Of a DNA stretch of 64,000 nt, positions 9,157 to 18,084 are shown piece by piece. The first letter of the stretch is position 1, and each line of letters opens with the position of its first letter. The position numbers and the translations under genes are program-made. Under the pieces are notes generated by a model. That model worked only from the letters and a program-made list of their open reading frames with translations, was not told the origin of the DNA and ran no database searches. This stretch comes from Allobosea sp. 117 (GTDB taxonomy: Bacteria > Pseudomonadota > Alphaproteobacteria > Rhizobiales > Xanthobacteraceae): contig NZ_JNLC01000014.1 in NCBI RefSeq assembly GCF_000702305.1, positions 186,001 to 250,000 on the forward strand, written 5' to 3'.

Positions 9157-10557
9157 TCACGCCGGCGGCGTTTCCTCGAGCGGCAGCTCGATCACCACCC
9201 GCAGGCCCGGCGCGTTGTCTTCCAGCGCGATGGTGCCGCCATGCAGATGCACCACCGCCGCCACCAGCGACAGGCCGAGGCCGGAGCCCGGCTGCGTGCG
9301 GCTCGCCTCCAGCCGCACGAAGCGTTCGAGGGCGCGCACCCGGTCGGCCTCCGGAATGCCGGCGCCCTGATCGGCGACGACGAGGCGCGCGCGGGCTCCC
9401 TCGCGGCTCGCGGTGATGGTGACCTTGTTCCGCGTCGCGGGCAGGTCCGGGCGGCTGTATTTGATCGCGTTGTCGATGAGGTTCGACAGCGCCTGCCCGA
9501 TCAGCTCGCGGGCGCCGCGCACCGGCAGCGGCGGCTGCACCTCCACCACGAGGTCGAGCCCCTCCTCGTCGGCGACCGGCTCGTAGAGCTCGGCGACATT
9601 GGTCGCGGTCTCGGCGAGGTCGAACACCACCATCGCCTCGCGCGCCTGCCCGGCCTCGGCGCGGGCGATCATCAGGAGCGCGTCGAAGATGCGGATCAGC
9701 CCGTCGGATTCCTCGATGGTGCGCTCGGTGGCGGCGCGCCACTCCTCATCCTTGCCGGCGGTGCGCAGCGCGTCCTCGGCCTGGTTGCGCAGGCGGGTGA
9801 GCGGCGTCTTGAGGTCGTGGGCGATGTTGTCGGTCACCTCCCTCAGCCCCATCATCAGTGCCTCGATGCGCTCCAGCATGGCGTTGAGGCTCAGCGCGAG
9901 CCGGTCGAACTCGTCGCCGGTGCCGTCGACCGCGAGGCGGCCTGCGAGGTTGCCGGCCATGATGGTCTCGGAGGTCGCGGTCATCTGGTCGATGCGCTTC
10001 AGCACGCGGCGGGTGACGAACACGCCGCCGGCGAGGCCGAGCACCACCAGCACCACCAGCCCCCAGAGCGCCGGCTGGATGATGATGCGCCGCAGTTCCT
10101 CGCGCTCGACGATGTCGCGCCCGACCAGCGCGCGGAACTCGCCGGGGAGGAAGAGAACCTTGACCAGCGCCCGGCTGGGGGCGCCGCGCGCCTCCTCCGA
10201 GCGGACATATTCGATCTCCTTCCAGCCCGGCGATTCGAGGAAGTGCAGCGGCAGGTTCAGCACGTTGCCGGCCAGCGGCTCGCCGTTGAAGGAGGTGAGC
10301 AGATAGAGCCCGGCGCCCGGCGCGCGAGCGCGCCGGCTGACCACCTGCACCAGCCGGTTGATGCCGCCGACGCGGTACTGCTCTTCCAGAATCTGCGACT
10401 CGTTCTGGATCGCCTCGGTGGCCTGGCTGATGACCAGGCGCTGGGTGTGCCAGCCGAGATAGGCGATGACCGAGGCGGCGAACAGCGCGAAGGCGACGAG
10501 ATAGGCCGCGATCAGCTTGAACGCGGTGGTGCGGAACAGCCTACCGAGCGATGTCAC
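9157..10557 (-). CDS. HAMP-domain sensor histidine kinase
   Basis: The 466-residue membrane kinase has transmembrane segments at about 14-34 and 162-181 flanking a periplasmic sensor of about 125 residues. A HAMP domain (about 182-235), an H-box NIAHDLKTPLTRL (His247) and an HATPase with LSNLIDNAIKYS, DQGAGI and GSGLGLSL follow. It is the partner of the response regulator just upstream, whose 3' end overlaps this gene's start by 17 bp, so the two are translationally coupled. The same pair lies between degP and glnE in other Rhizobiales. The signal is unknown; proximity to degP hints at envelope stress, which is inference. Confidence 0.9.
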   Translation of the reverse strand: MTSLGRLFRTTAFKLIAAYLVAFALFAASVIAYLGWHTQRLVISQATEAIQNESQILEEQYRVGGINRLVQVVSRRARAPGAGLYLLTSFNGEPLAGNVLNLPLHFLESPGWKEIEYVRSEEARGAPSRALVKVLFLPGEFRALVGRDIVEREELRRIIIQPALWGLVVLVVLGLAGGVFVTRRVLKRIDQMTATSETIMAGNLAGRLAVDGTGDEFDRLALSLNAMLERIEALMMGLREVTDNIAHDLKTPLTRLRNQAEDALRTAGKDEEWRAATERTIEESDGLIRIFDALLMIARAEAGQAREAMVVFDLAETATNVAELYEPVADEEGLDLVVEVQPPLPVRGARELIGQALSNLIDNAIKYSRPDLPATRNKVTITASREGARARLVVADQGAGIPEADRVRALERFVRLEASRTQPGSGLGLSLVAAVVHLHGGTIALEDNAPGLRVVIELPLEETPPA

Positions 10558-11221
10558 GGACGATGTACCCCGCCCCGCGCACCGTGTGCAGCAGCGGCGG
10601 CTCGAAGCCCTTGTCGATCTTGGAGCGCAGCCGCGACACGTGGACGTCGATCACGTTGGTCTGGGGATCGAAATGATAGTCCCAGACATTCTCCAGGAGC
10701 ATGGTGCGGGTCACCACCTGCCCGGCGTGCCGCATGAGATATTCGAGCAGGCGGAATTCGCGCGGCTGCAGCACGATCTCCTGCCCGCCCCGGGTGACGC
10801 GATGGGCGAGCCGGTCGAGCTCCAGATCGGCGACGCGATAGACCGTGTCGGCCGCCTGCGGCCCGCCGCGCCGCGCCAGCGCCTCGACGCGCGCGAGCAG
10901 CTCGGAGAAGGCATAGGGCTTGGGCAGATAGTCGTCGCCGCCGGCGCGCAGGCCGGTGACGCGGTCGTCGACCTGGCCGAGCGCGGAGAGGATGAGGGTC
11001 GGCGTCTTGTCGCCGCGTCCTCGCAGCTCGGCGACCAGCGAAAGCCCGTCGCGGCGCGGCAGCATGCGGTCGACGATCAGCACGTCGTAGCCGCCGTCAA
11101 GCGCCAGCACGAGGCCCTCCTCGCCATCCGCCGCGTGGTCGACGACGTGGCCCGCCTCGCGGAAGGCCTTGCGGAGATAATCGGCGGCGTCGCGGTCGTC
11201 CTCGACGACGAGTAGGCGCAT
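10541..11221 (-). CDS. OmpR/PhoB-family response regulator
   Basis: The 226-residue product has a receiver domain with acidic pocket EDD (7-9) and phosphoacceptor Asp51 (LIVDRMLP), then a winged-helix DNA-binding domain ending NVIDVHVSRLRSKI. ATG 11221 (MRLLVVEDD) is chosen because it starts at the receiver fold. An in-frame ATG at 11326 would add 35 residues of unlike composition, and neither start has a strong ribosome site. It overlaps the kinase gene by 17 bp. It probably regulates envelope functions together with the neighbouring DegP-like protease, judged only from gene order. Confidence 0.9.
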   Translation of the reverse strand: MRLLVVEDDRDAADYLRKAFREAGHVVDHAADGEEGLVLALDGGYDVLIVDRMLPRRDGLSLVAELRGRGDKTPTLILSALGQVDDRVTGLRAGGDDYLPKPYAFSELLARVEALARRGGPQAADTVYRVADLELDRLAHRVTRGGQEIVLQPREFRLLEYLMRHAGQVVTRTMLLENVWDYHFDPQTNVIDVHVSRLRSKIDKGFEPPLLHTVRGAGYIVRDIAR

Positions 11222-11409
11222 CGTGAAATCTTCGGCGTTCGGAGCGACGAGCGAGCGCTCGATCGGCTGATAATCGGACGTCGTCGTCGACGGGGCGGAG
11301 CTTATGTGGGCGGGATTCGTGCTCATGACCATGTACGCCATTTCGCGCCGTGCGCCTATCGGATGCGTGGTTCGGACGGGCTCTTTCGTAACGTCAGTCT
11401 CTGGAAGCA

Positions 11410-11439
11410 GCACGGGGAGCCCTCGCGAGCTCCCCGTGC
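11410..11439 (-). terminator. Strong hairpin downstream of the DegP-like gene
   Basis: An 11-bp perfect stem, GCACGGGGAGC with GCTCCCCGTGC, and an 8-base loop lie 63 bp past the protease stop and before the response regulator gene. Read on the minus strand it is followed by TGCTTCC, not a clean T-run. It may be a weak or Rho-assisted terminator, or a 3'-end stabiliser. Confidence 0.5.
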
Positions 11440-11502
11440 GCCTATCGGTCCGGCTGCAACCCAAGGGGCGACGGAACGGGCCGCAGCCGGCCCCGATGGA
11501 AA

Positions 11503-13095
11503 TCAGCCGCGCGGATTGCCGAGCGAGATCGCGACGAAGCGCGTGCCCTGCTCGGACTTCACCCGCATCAGCACCGCCTTGCGGTTTTCCTTGCGGGCCT
11601 CGGCGAGGCCGGCACGGACATCCGCCGGGGTCGAGACCGGCTTGCCGCCGACGTCGAGGATCACGTCGCCGGACTTGATGCCGCGATCGGCGGCCGGGCC
11701 GTTCGGATCGACCTCGGTTACCACCACGCCCAGATCACCGGCGCCGGCGACGCCCTTGGCGGGCGCCAGCGACAGGCCGAGGCGCGGCACGTCGCGGGTG
11801 CCCTGCTCGCCCTCATCCGAGCCGCCGCGGCGGTCGTTGGAGGCGACCTCGTTCGGGAGCTGCTCGAGGGTGACGCTGACCGTGGTCGGCTTGCCGTCGC
11901 GCAGCACGTCGAGCTTCACGCTGGTGCCCGGCTTCTGCTGGGCGATCTTGCGCGACATCTCGCGGGCGTCCTTGATCTTGACGCCGTCGATGGCGGTCAC
12001 GATGTCGCCCGCCTTGAGGCCGGCCTTCTCGCCCGGCGTGCCGGACTGAACCTGCGCGATCAGCGCGCCCTGCACGTCCTTGAGGCCGAGCGCGTCGGCG
12101 ACGTCGTCGCTGACCGGCTGGATCTGCACGCCGACATAGCCGCGCGCCACCGAGCCGCCGGACTTCAGCGCATCGACCACCTGCGAGACGGTCTCCGAGG
12201 GGATCGCGAAGGCGATGCCGACATTGCCGCCCGAGGGCGAGACGATGGCGGTGTTCACGCCGATGACCTCGCCGTTCAGACCGAAGGTCGGGCCGCCGGA
12301 ATTGCCGCGGTTGATCGGGGCGTCGATCTGCAGGAAGTCGTCATAGGGACCCGAGCCGATGTCGCGGCCGCGCGCCGAGACGATGCCCGCCGTCACCGTG
12401 CCGCCGAGGCCGAACGGATTGCCGACCGCGATCACCCAATCACCGACGCGGGGGGCGGCGCCGGCGAGCTTCACCCACGGGAAGTCGCTCTTGCCCTCGA
12501 CCTTCAGCAGGGCGATGTCGGTGCGCGGATCGGTGCCGATCACCTTGGCGGTGTAGGTCTTGCCGTCGGTGGTGGTCACGTCCACCTCGGAGGCGTCGTC
12601 GACCACGTGGTTGTTGGTCACGACATAGCCGTCGGCGGAGATGAAGAAGCCGGAGCCCTGACCGACCACGCGGCCATGCGGGCCGGGACGGCCGGGGCCA
12701 CCACGCTCGGCGCCGGGGCCACCCTGGCCCGGACCGAAGCCGAAGCGGCGCATGAAGCGCTCGATCTGCGGGGGAACGTTCTGCGCGCCGGGCTCGTCAT
12801 CGCCGGCCGCCATCTCGTCGGGAGCGTCCTTCTTCACCTTCACGCTGACGACGGCGGGGGAGACCTTCTCGACGATGTCGGCGAAGGAGAAGGTGCCGGC
12901 CGGCTGGCTGGTGGTGATCTGGGCGAGCGCGGGGGTCACCGTCTGCGGCAGCACATAGGCGCCGATCGTCCCGCCGGCGAGGGCGAGGGTGAACACGCCG
13001 GCGAGCAGCCGGCTGCGGCTCTTGCGCAGGGTCGAGGTCTTCTGGGTGGATTCGGGAAGCGCGTTGCGCGGCATGGGAACGTCCTCGTTCGTCAC
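11503..13095 (-). CDS. degP: DegP/HtrA-family periplasmic serine protease with two PDZ domains
   Basis: The 530-residue protein is a Do-like protease/chaperone that degrades misfolded envelope proteins. An N-terminal hydrophobic segment (about 30-50) directs export. The catalytic triad is visible as His163 (NNHVVDD), Asp193 (RTDIALLKV) and Ser266 (RGNSGGP). Two PDZ domains occupy about 295-385 and 420-520. A Gly/Pro-rich insertion (about 120-140) lies in the LA-loop region. The start is the GTG at 13095, preceded by a near-perfect AGGAGG; an ATG seven codons in has a weaker site. It lies 73 bp after ccmH, so co-transcription with the ccm operon is possible. Confidence 0.94.
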   Translation of the reverse strand: MTNEDVPMPRNALPESTQKTSTLRKSRSRLLAGVFTLALAGGTIGAYVLPQTVTPALAQITTSQPAGTFSFADIVEKVSPAVVSVKVKKDAPDEMAAGDDEPGAQNVPPQIERFMRRFGFGPGQGGPGAERGGPGRPGPHGRVVGQGSGFFISADGYVVTNNHVVDDASEVDVTTTDGKTYTAKVIGTDPRTDIALLKVEGKSDFPWVKLAGAAPRVGDWVIAVGNPFGLGGTVTAGIVSARGRDIGSGPYDDFLQIDAPINRGNSGGPTFGLNGEVIGVNTAIVSPSGGNVGIAFAIPSETVSQVVDALKSGGSVARGYVGVQIQPVSDDVADALGLKDVQGALIAQVQSGTPGEKAGLKAGDIVTAIDGVKIKDAREMSRKIAQQKPGTSVKLDVLRDGKPTTVSVTLEQLPNEVASNDRRGGSDEGEQGTRDVPRLGLSLAPAKGVAGAGDLGVVVTEVDPNGPAADRGIKSGDVILDVGGKPVSTPADVRAGLAEARKENRKAVLMRVKSEQGTRFVAISLGNPRG

Positions 13096-13168
13096 TCTTG
13101 CTGCCTCCTGCGGGCAGTGTTGACGGGGACGTTAGGGGCCGTCGCCTTAACGCAAACTGGCGGGCGCG

Positions 13169-13675
13169 TTAAAGTTTCGTAAGGTCGGCGGGGGCCTTGC
13201 CGCCGGCCTCGTCTATGAGGCGGCCGAGCCGCCTCTCCTCGTCCGGCGTAAGCGGAGCCTGGCGGTCGGGACCGGCGCCGCGCCGGCGCGCATAGAGCAG
13301 CACGCCGGCGATCCCGGCGAGGAGCACGCCGAACGGCGCCAGCCAGAGCAGCACGTTCGCGCCGTGCCAGGTCGGGCGCATCAGCACGAACTCGCCATAG
13401 CGGGCGACGAGGAAATCGAGCACCTGCTGGTCGCTGTCGCCGGCTTTCAGCCGCTCGCGGACGATGATGCGCAGGTCGCGGGCGAGCGGGGCGTCGGAAT
13501 CGTCGATCGACTGGTTCTGGCAGACCATGCAGCGCAGCTCGCGCGACAGATCGCGGGCGCGGGCCTCCATCTTCGGATCGGCCAGCACCTCGTCCGGCTG
13601 CACGGCATGGGCGGGGGCGGCGAGCGCCGCAGCCAGCAGCAGGCCGGCGAGCAGCCGCGCAGCGGGGGCGCGCAT
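13169..13675 (-). CDS. ccmH: Cytochrome c maturation protein CcmH (CycL)
   Basis: This 168-residue membrane thiol protein reduces the CxxCH cysteines of apocytochrome c before haem attachment. It has a signal peptide (about 1-24), the redox motif LRCMVCQNQ with Cys49 and Cys52, and a C-terminal membrane anchor (about 107-127). ATG 13675 follows GGAG at good spacing; a GTG at 13684 overlapping the ccmF stop is an alternative. Last gene of ccmIEFH, 5 bp after ccmF. It ends in a lower-complexity stretch before the protease gene. Confidence 0.95.
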   Translation of the reverse strand: MRAPAARLLAGLLLAAALAAPAHAVQPDEVLADPKMEARARDLSRELRCMVCQNQSIDDSDAPLARDLRIIVRERLKAGDSDQQVLDFLVARYGEFVLMRPTWHGANVLLWLAPFGVLLAGIAGVLLYARRRGAGPDRQAPLTPDEERRLGRLIDEAGGKAPADLTKL

Positions 13676-13680
13676 AGCCT

Positions 13681-15672
13681 TCACTCCGCCGCCGCCGGCA
13701 GGGCGGCCGGCTGCTTGCGGCGGGCGGGCTTGGGCGCGCCGACGCGCAGGCGCCGGTCGCTGAGCGAGAGCGCGCCGCCGAGCGCCATCACCACCGCGCC
13801 GAGCCAGATCAGCGTCACCAGCGGCTTGTAATAGGCGCGCACGCCGATGCCGCCGCCCGGCAGCTCGTCGCCGACGCTGACATAGAGCTGGCTGAAGCCG
13901 AAGGTGCGGATGCCGGCCTCGGTGGTCGGCATGTTGCGGGCGGTGAAGATGCGCTTGGAGGATTCGACGGTGCCCTCCTCGACCCCGCCGCGCCGCACGG
14001 AGAACACCGCCGCGACGTCGCGGTAGTTCGGGCCGGTGCGCGGCTCCAGCCGCTCCAGCCGGAGCTCGAAACCGCCGACCGGGAAGGCGTCGCCCGGCTT
14101 GGCGCCGATGATGCGCTCGGAGCTCCAGCTCGTTTCCGCGACGATGCCGAGCAGGCAGATGCCGATGCCGGCATGGGCGAGCATGGTGCCGTAGGCGGCG
14201 CGCGGCAGGCCGCGCAGCCGCGCCAGCATGGTGCCGGGCGACACCCGCCCGAGCCCGGCGCGCTCGGCGAGGTCGGTCACCGCGCCGAGGATCACGAAGG
14301 CGGCGAGCCCGATGCCGAAGGGGGCCAGCACCGGGCCGCCCTCGGTCGCCACCGCCACGACCCCGGCCGCGACCAGCGCGAGCGCGAAGGCCGCCATCAG
14401 GCGCTGGCCGACGCCGACGAGATCGCCGCGCTTCCAGGCGAGCAGCGGGCCGAACGGCATGGCGAAGGCGACGGGCAGCATCAGCGCGCCGACCGTTACG
14501 TTGAAATAGGGCGGCCCGACGGTGATCTTCTCGCCGTTGAAGGCCTCCAGCGCCAGCGGATAGAGCGTGCCGACCAGCACCGCCGCCGCCGAGGCGGTGA
14601 GCAGCAGATTGTTCAGCACCAGCGCGCCCTCGCGCGACACGGGGGCGAAGATACCGCCCTGCCGCAGCAGCGGCGCGCGCCAGGCGAACAGCGCCAGCGA
14701 GCCGCCAATGAAGGCGACGAGGATGGCGAGGATGAAGACGCCGCGCGTCGGGTCGGTGGCGAAGGCGTGCACCGAGGTCAGCACGCCCGAGCGCACCAGG
14801 AAGGTGCCGAGCAGCGAGAGCGAGAAGGCGAGGATGGCGAGCAGGATGGTCCACACCTTCAGGGCGTCGCGCTTCTCCATCACCACGGCGGAATGGATCA
14901 GCGCGGTGCCGGCGAACCACGGCATCAGCGAGGCGTTCTCGACCGGGTCCCAGAACCACCAGCCGCCCCAGCCGAGCTCGTAATAGGCCCAGTAGGAGCC
15001 CATCGCGATGCCGACGGTCAGGAACGCCCACGCCGCCAGCGCCCAGGGCCGCACCCAGCGCGCCCAGGCGGCGTCGATCCGTCCGTCGATCAGCGCGGCG
15101 ATGGCGAAGGCGAAGGTCACCGAGAAGCCGACATAGCCGAGATAGAGCAGCGGCGGATGGATGGCGAGGCCGATGTCCTGCAGGATCGGGTTTAGGTCGC
15201 GCCCCTCGGCGGGGGCCGGCACCATGCGCAAGAAGGGGTTCGAGGTCAGCAGGATGAAGAGCAGGAAGGCGACGCCGATCGAGCCCTGCACGCCGATCAC
15301 GTTGGCCTTCAGCCGCGACGGCAGGTTGGAGCCGAACAGCGCCACGGTGCCGCCGAACAGCGCCAGCACGAGGACCCAGAGCAGCATCGAGCCCTCGTGG
15401 TTCCCCCATGTGCCGGTGATCTTGTAGAGCAGCGGCTTCATCGAGTGGGAGTTCTCGACGACGTTCACCACCGAGAAGTCCGACTGGACATAGACCGCCA
15501 CCAGCGCCGCGAAGGACAGGATGACGAAGCCGGCGAAGGCGATGGCGAGCGGCGGACCGACGCGCATGAGCGCCTCGTCGCCGGCGCGCGCGCCCCAGAT
15601 CGGCAGCACGGTCTGCAGGATCGCCAGCGCCAGGGCGAGGACGAGCGCGTAATGGCCGATCTCGGGGATCAC
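13681..15672 (-). CDS. ccmF: Haem lyase subunit CcmF (CycK)
   Basis: The 663-residue multi-span membrane protein ligates haem from holo-CcmE to apocytochrome c on the periplasmic side. The tryptophan-rich haem-handling motif [18 protein letters not shown] is intact, and conserved His residues occur in the periplasmic loops. Length matches the family. Its start overlaps the ccmE stop by 4 bp (ATGA), so it is translationally coupled to ccmE. It functions with CcmH and CcmI encoded in the same operon. Confidence 0.97.
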   Translation of the reverse strand: MIPEIGHYALVLALALAILQTVLPIWGARAGDEALMRVGPPLAIAFAGFVILSFAALVAVYVQSDFSVVNVVENSHSMKPLLYKITGTWGNHEGSMLLWVLVLALFGGTVALFGSNLPSRLKANVIGVQGSIGVAFLLFILLTSNPFLRMVPAPAEGRDLNPILQDIGLAIHPPLLYLGYVGFSVTFAFAIAALIDGRIDAAWARWVRPWALAAWAFLTVGIAMGSYWAYYELGWGGWWFWDPVENASLMPWFAGTALIHSAVVMEKRDALKVWTILLAILAFSLSLLGTFLVRSGVLTSVHAFATDPTRGVFILAILVAFIGGSLALFAWRAPLLRQGGIFAPVSREGALVLNNLLLTASAAAVLVGTLYPLALEAFNGEKITVGPPYFNVTVGALMLPVAFAMPFGPLLAWKRGDLVGVGQRLMAAFALALVAAGVVAVATEGGPVLAPFGIGLAAFVILGAVTDLAERAGLGRVSPGTMLARLRGLPRAAYGTMLAHAGIGICLLGIVAETSWSSERIIGAKPGDAFPVGGFELRLERLEPRTGPNYRDVAAVFSVRRGGVEEGTVESSKRIFTARNMPTTEAGIRTFGFSQLYVSVGDELPGGGIGVRAYYKPLVTLIWLGAVVMALGGALSLSDRRLRVGAPKPARRKQPAALPAAAE

Positions 15673-16115
15673 TGCACGCCCTCCCCTTCCTTCCAGACGC
15701 CCTGCTTCTTCAGCGCGTCCGCGACCTCCTTCGGCATGTATTTCTCGTCGTGCTTGGCGAGCACGCTGTCGGCGCGGAAGCTGCCGTCGGGCAGAAGCTG
15801 GCCCTCGGCGACCACGCCCTGCCCCTCGCGGAACAGGTCCGGCAGCAGGCCGGTATAGCCGACGCGCACATCGGCGCCGCCGTCGGTGACGACGAAGCGT
15901 ATATGCGCGTCGTCCTGCTTCTCGACGCTGCCCTGCTTAACGAGGCCGCCGAGCCGCAGCCGGGTGCCGGGCGCGGGATGCTCGGCGGCGATCTCGCTCG
16001 GCGAGCGGAAGAACACGATGGTGTCGGTGAGCGCGTAGAGCATCAGCCCGGCGGCGATGGCGAGCACGCCGAGGGCGGAGCCGATGAGGACGAGGCGGCG
16101 GCCTTTGCGGGTCAT
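15669..16115 (-). CDS. ccmE: Haem chaperone CcmE (CycJ)
   Basis: This 148-residue periplasmic haem chaperone is anchored by an N-terminal membrane segment (about 8-28). It covalently binds haem through the His of the [10 protein letters not shown] motif (His122), followed by the Tyr that serves as axial ligand in the family. A beta-barrel domain spans about 45-130. ATG 16115 is chosen because residues before it in the longer frame are not family-like. It lies 4 bp after the ccmI stop and overlaps ccmF. Confidence 0.96.
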   Translation of the reverse strand: MTRKGRRLVLIGSALGVLAIAAGLMLYALTDTIVFFRSPSEIAAEHPAPGTRLRLGGLVKQGSVEKQDDAHIRFVVTDGGADVRVGYTGLLPDLFREGQGVVAEGQLLPDGSFRADSVLAKHDEKYMPKEVADALKKQGVWKEGEGVQ

Positions 16116-16119
16116 GGGG

Positions 16120-17250
16120 TCAGCTCCCGAGGCCGAGTTCTTGCGTGAGCGCGTCGATGCGCCCGGTCGCCTTGGCGTCGTCGGCGAAATGGCGGCGGGC
16201 GTCGCCGGCGGCGGCCTTGGCCTTGTCGGCCTCGCCGAGCACGCTCCAGGCACGCACCAGGCGCAGCCAGCCGTCGAGGTCGTCGCCGTTCTGCGCGAGG
16301 CGCTGGGCGAGGCCCTCGACCATGCCGCGAATCATGGTCGCGCGCTGCTCGGGCGTCATGTCCCGCGCGGCGGCGACATCGGCGGCGCCGGGGCCGGGCA
16401 TGGCGGGCGCTGCCACAGGAGGCAGCGGCGCGCCGACGCGCTCGAGCCCGGCGCGCACGGTCGGCAGCCATGGCGCATCGGGCGGGGAATCGGCGGCGAG
16501 CTTGCCCCAGATCGCGCCGGCCTCGTCCTTGCGGCCGTCCTGCTCGGCGGCGAGGCCGAGATAATAGCGCGCCTTCACCGAATCCGGGTCGGCCGCGACG
16601 GCGCGCGCGAAGGCCTGCCGCGCATCGGCCGTCACCACACCGCCGGCCGCTGCCGTCAGCGCCTCGCCGAGGCCGGTCTCGCGCGCCGCATTCGGGCCGA
16701 GCAGGCGGATGGCGTTGCTCCACGCCCGCGCGGCGTCGTCCACGCGGCCGAGGCGGTAATAGATCGGCGCCACCACCTCATGGCCGCGGCCGTCGTCGGG
16801 ATTGGATTCGAGATGGCCTTCGACCTTGCGCAGCAGCACGGCGATATCGGCCTGCTCCGGCCGCGCATCGAGGCGGGCGGCCAGCGGCTGGCCTTCCAGC
16901 TCCGGCGAGCCGAGCGCGAGATAGAGGCCACCGGCGATCAGCGGCACGCCGACCAGCGCCACCACTGCCGCCGCGCGACGGCGGGTGTCGCTGCCGTCCG
17001 GCACCGGCGCCGTCTCGTCCGCCGCCCGCAGCATGCGGCGCGCGATCTCGGTGCGCGCCGCCTCGCCCTCGGCCTCGCCGATGAGGCCGGACGCACGGTC
17101 ACGCTCGATCTCGGAGAGCTGGTCGCGATAGACGGCGAGGTCAGCCGCCGCATCGGGCGCCGCCGGCCCGACCGCGCGGGCACGCAACGGCCAGAGCACC
17201 GCCAATATGGCGGCGCCGGTCATCAGCGCGAAGGCGGTCCACAGCAACAT
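16120..17250 (-). CDS. ccmI: Cytochrome c biogenesis protein CcmI (CycH)
   Basis: The 376-residue protein is the apocytochrome chaperone of the Ccm system. It has two membrane segments (about 3-22 and 95-115) around a cytoplasmic loop with a leucine-rich coiled coil, then a periplasmic TPR domain (about 140-290) that binds the C-terminal helix of apocytochromes. It is the first gene of ccmIEFH and lies 12 bp from a family 1 repeat that occupies its 5' side, so the operon promoter must be inside or upstream of that repeat. Confidence 0.93.
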   Translation of the reverse strand: MLLWTAFALMTGAAILAVLWPLRARAVGPAAPDAAADLAVYRDQLSEIERDRASGLIGEAEGEAARTEIARRMLRAADETAPVPDGSDTRRRAAAVVALVGVPLIAGGLYLALGSPELEGQPLAARLDARPEQADIAVLLRKVEGHLESNPDDGRGHEVVAPIYYRLGRVDDAARAWSNAIRLLGPNAARETGLGEALTAAAGGVVTADARQAFARAVAADPDSVKARYYLGLAAEQDGRKDEAGAIWGKLAADSPPDAPWLPTVRAGLERVGAPLPPVAAPAMPGPGAADVAAARDMTPEQRATMIRGMVEGLAQRLAQNGDDLDGWLRLVRAWSVLGEADKAKAAAGDARRHFADDAKATGRIDALTQELGLGS

Positions 17251-17262
17251 TAGTCAACCTCT

Positions 17263-17376
17263 AGAGCCCTTTCCGATCAGGTGGAATCACCTGGTCGATA
17301 AGAAAGTGCTCTCGATTCAATTGGCTGGAGCATTTTCTGATCGCGAAAGTCGATCAACTTTCGCGGAAAATGCTCT
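17263..17376 (-). repeat. Dispersed double-palindrome repeat, family 1, copy B
   Basis: This is the reverse-complement copy of 5798-5913. It has the same two palindromes and the same central GATTCAATTGGCTG linker; differences seen by eye are one single-base gap and about four substitutions. It lies directly upstream of ccmI. Together with copy A it brackets an 11.5-kb block as inverted repeats. Confidence 0.85.
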
Positions 17377-17519
17377 AATGCGCTGAGTTACCGGACCTCA
17401 CCCGCCGAGCCAATCCGTAACAACCTCAGCCGGATTGACGCAGGCTCACACTCGCGCGAGCGGAAGGCACTTGCGGGGCGGGCGAGCCCGGCACCTGCGG
17501 CGCCGGGTCGCGGGCGCGC

Positions 17520-17978
17520 TCAGCCCTGAACCGGCGACCAGGTGCCGTCGGGGTTGCGGCAGGCGGTGCCGCGCGCGGTCTGCGGCTTGCCGTTGATGTA
17601 GATGGTGTGGGTGAACTCGCGGCAATTGGGCGAGCCACCGCGCGCATAGGACGGGCCGGCGACGATGGTGCCGTAATTGCCGCTGTCGCCGCGCCAGCTC
17701 ACCGGCGCGCCCGGCCCGCCGGTCTCCAGCGCCTGGATCTCGGCCTCGCGGGCGCGGCGCTGGTCTTCCTGGTCCAGCGCGTTGCCGATCATGCCGCCGA
17801 TCAGGCCGCCCGCCGCGGCGCCGATCACCGCGCCGGCGACGTTGCGGCCTGCCACGGCGCCGATGATGCCGCCGGCGAGAGCGCCGGTGGCGGCACCCGC
17901 AGACGTCTTGGGCGCTTCCGCGCAGCCGGCGAGCGTGACACCGATCAGACCGACGGCAACAAGGCTATAGGCACGCAT
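17520..17978 (-). CDS. Glycine-zipper outer-membrane lipoprotein
   Basis: This 152-residue protein has a lipoprotein signal peptide with lipobox LAGC (Cys19). A long Gly/Ala-rich glycine-zipper segment (about 27-66, GAVAGRNVAGAVIGAAAGG-like) follows, then a polar C-terminal domain with two Cys residues. This layout fits the Rickettsia 17-kDa antigen/OmpA-like glycine-zipper lipoproteins of alphaproteobacteria, which are envelope structural proteins. It lies downstream of, and may be co-transcribed with, the FeuPQ-like pair on the same strand, separated by 106 bp. Confidence 0.85.
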   Translation of the reverse strand: MRAYSLVAVGLIGVTLAGCAEAPKTSAGAATGALAGGIIGAVAGRNVAGAVIGAAAGGLIGGMIGNALDQEDQRRAREAEIQALETGGPGAPVSWRGDSGNYGTIVAGPSYARGGSPNCREFTHTIYINGKPQTARGTACRNPDGTWSPVQG

Positions 17979-18084
17979 GAATCCCCCTTACCCGCTCAAC
18001 GCGGTCGTTACGGCAACATATGGGGGGAACAAGCGGGAGGAATCAGGCGAAACCTAGGCCCTCGCCGCAGGTTGCGGCCGGGGA

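Noticed and set aside
9157-11221. Kinase/regulator pair between degP and glnE, considered as a novel signalling insertion
   Set aside because: The same gene order occurs in other Rhizobiales, so it is ancestral.
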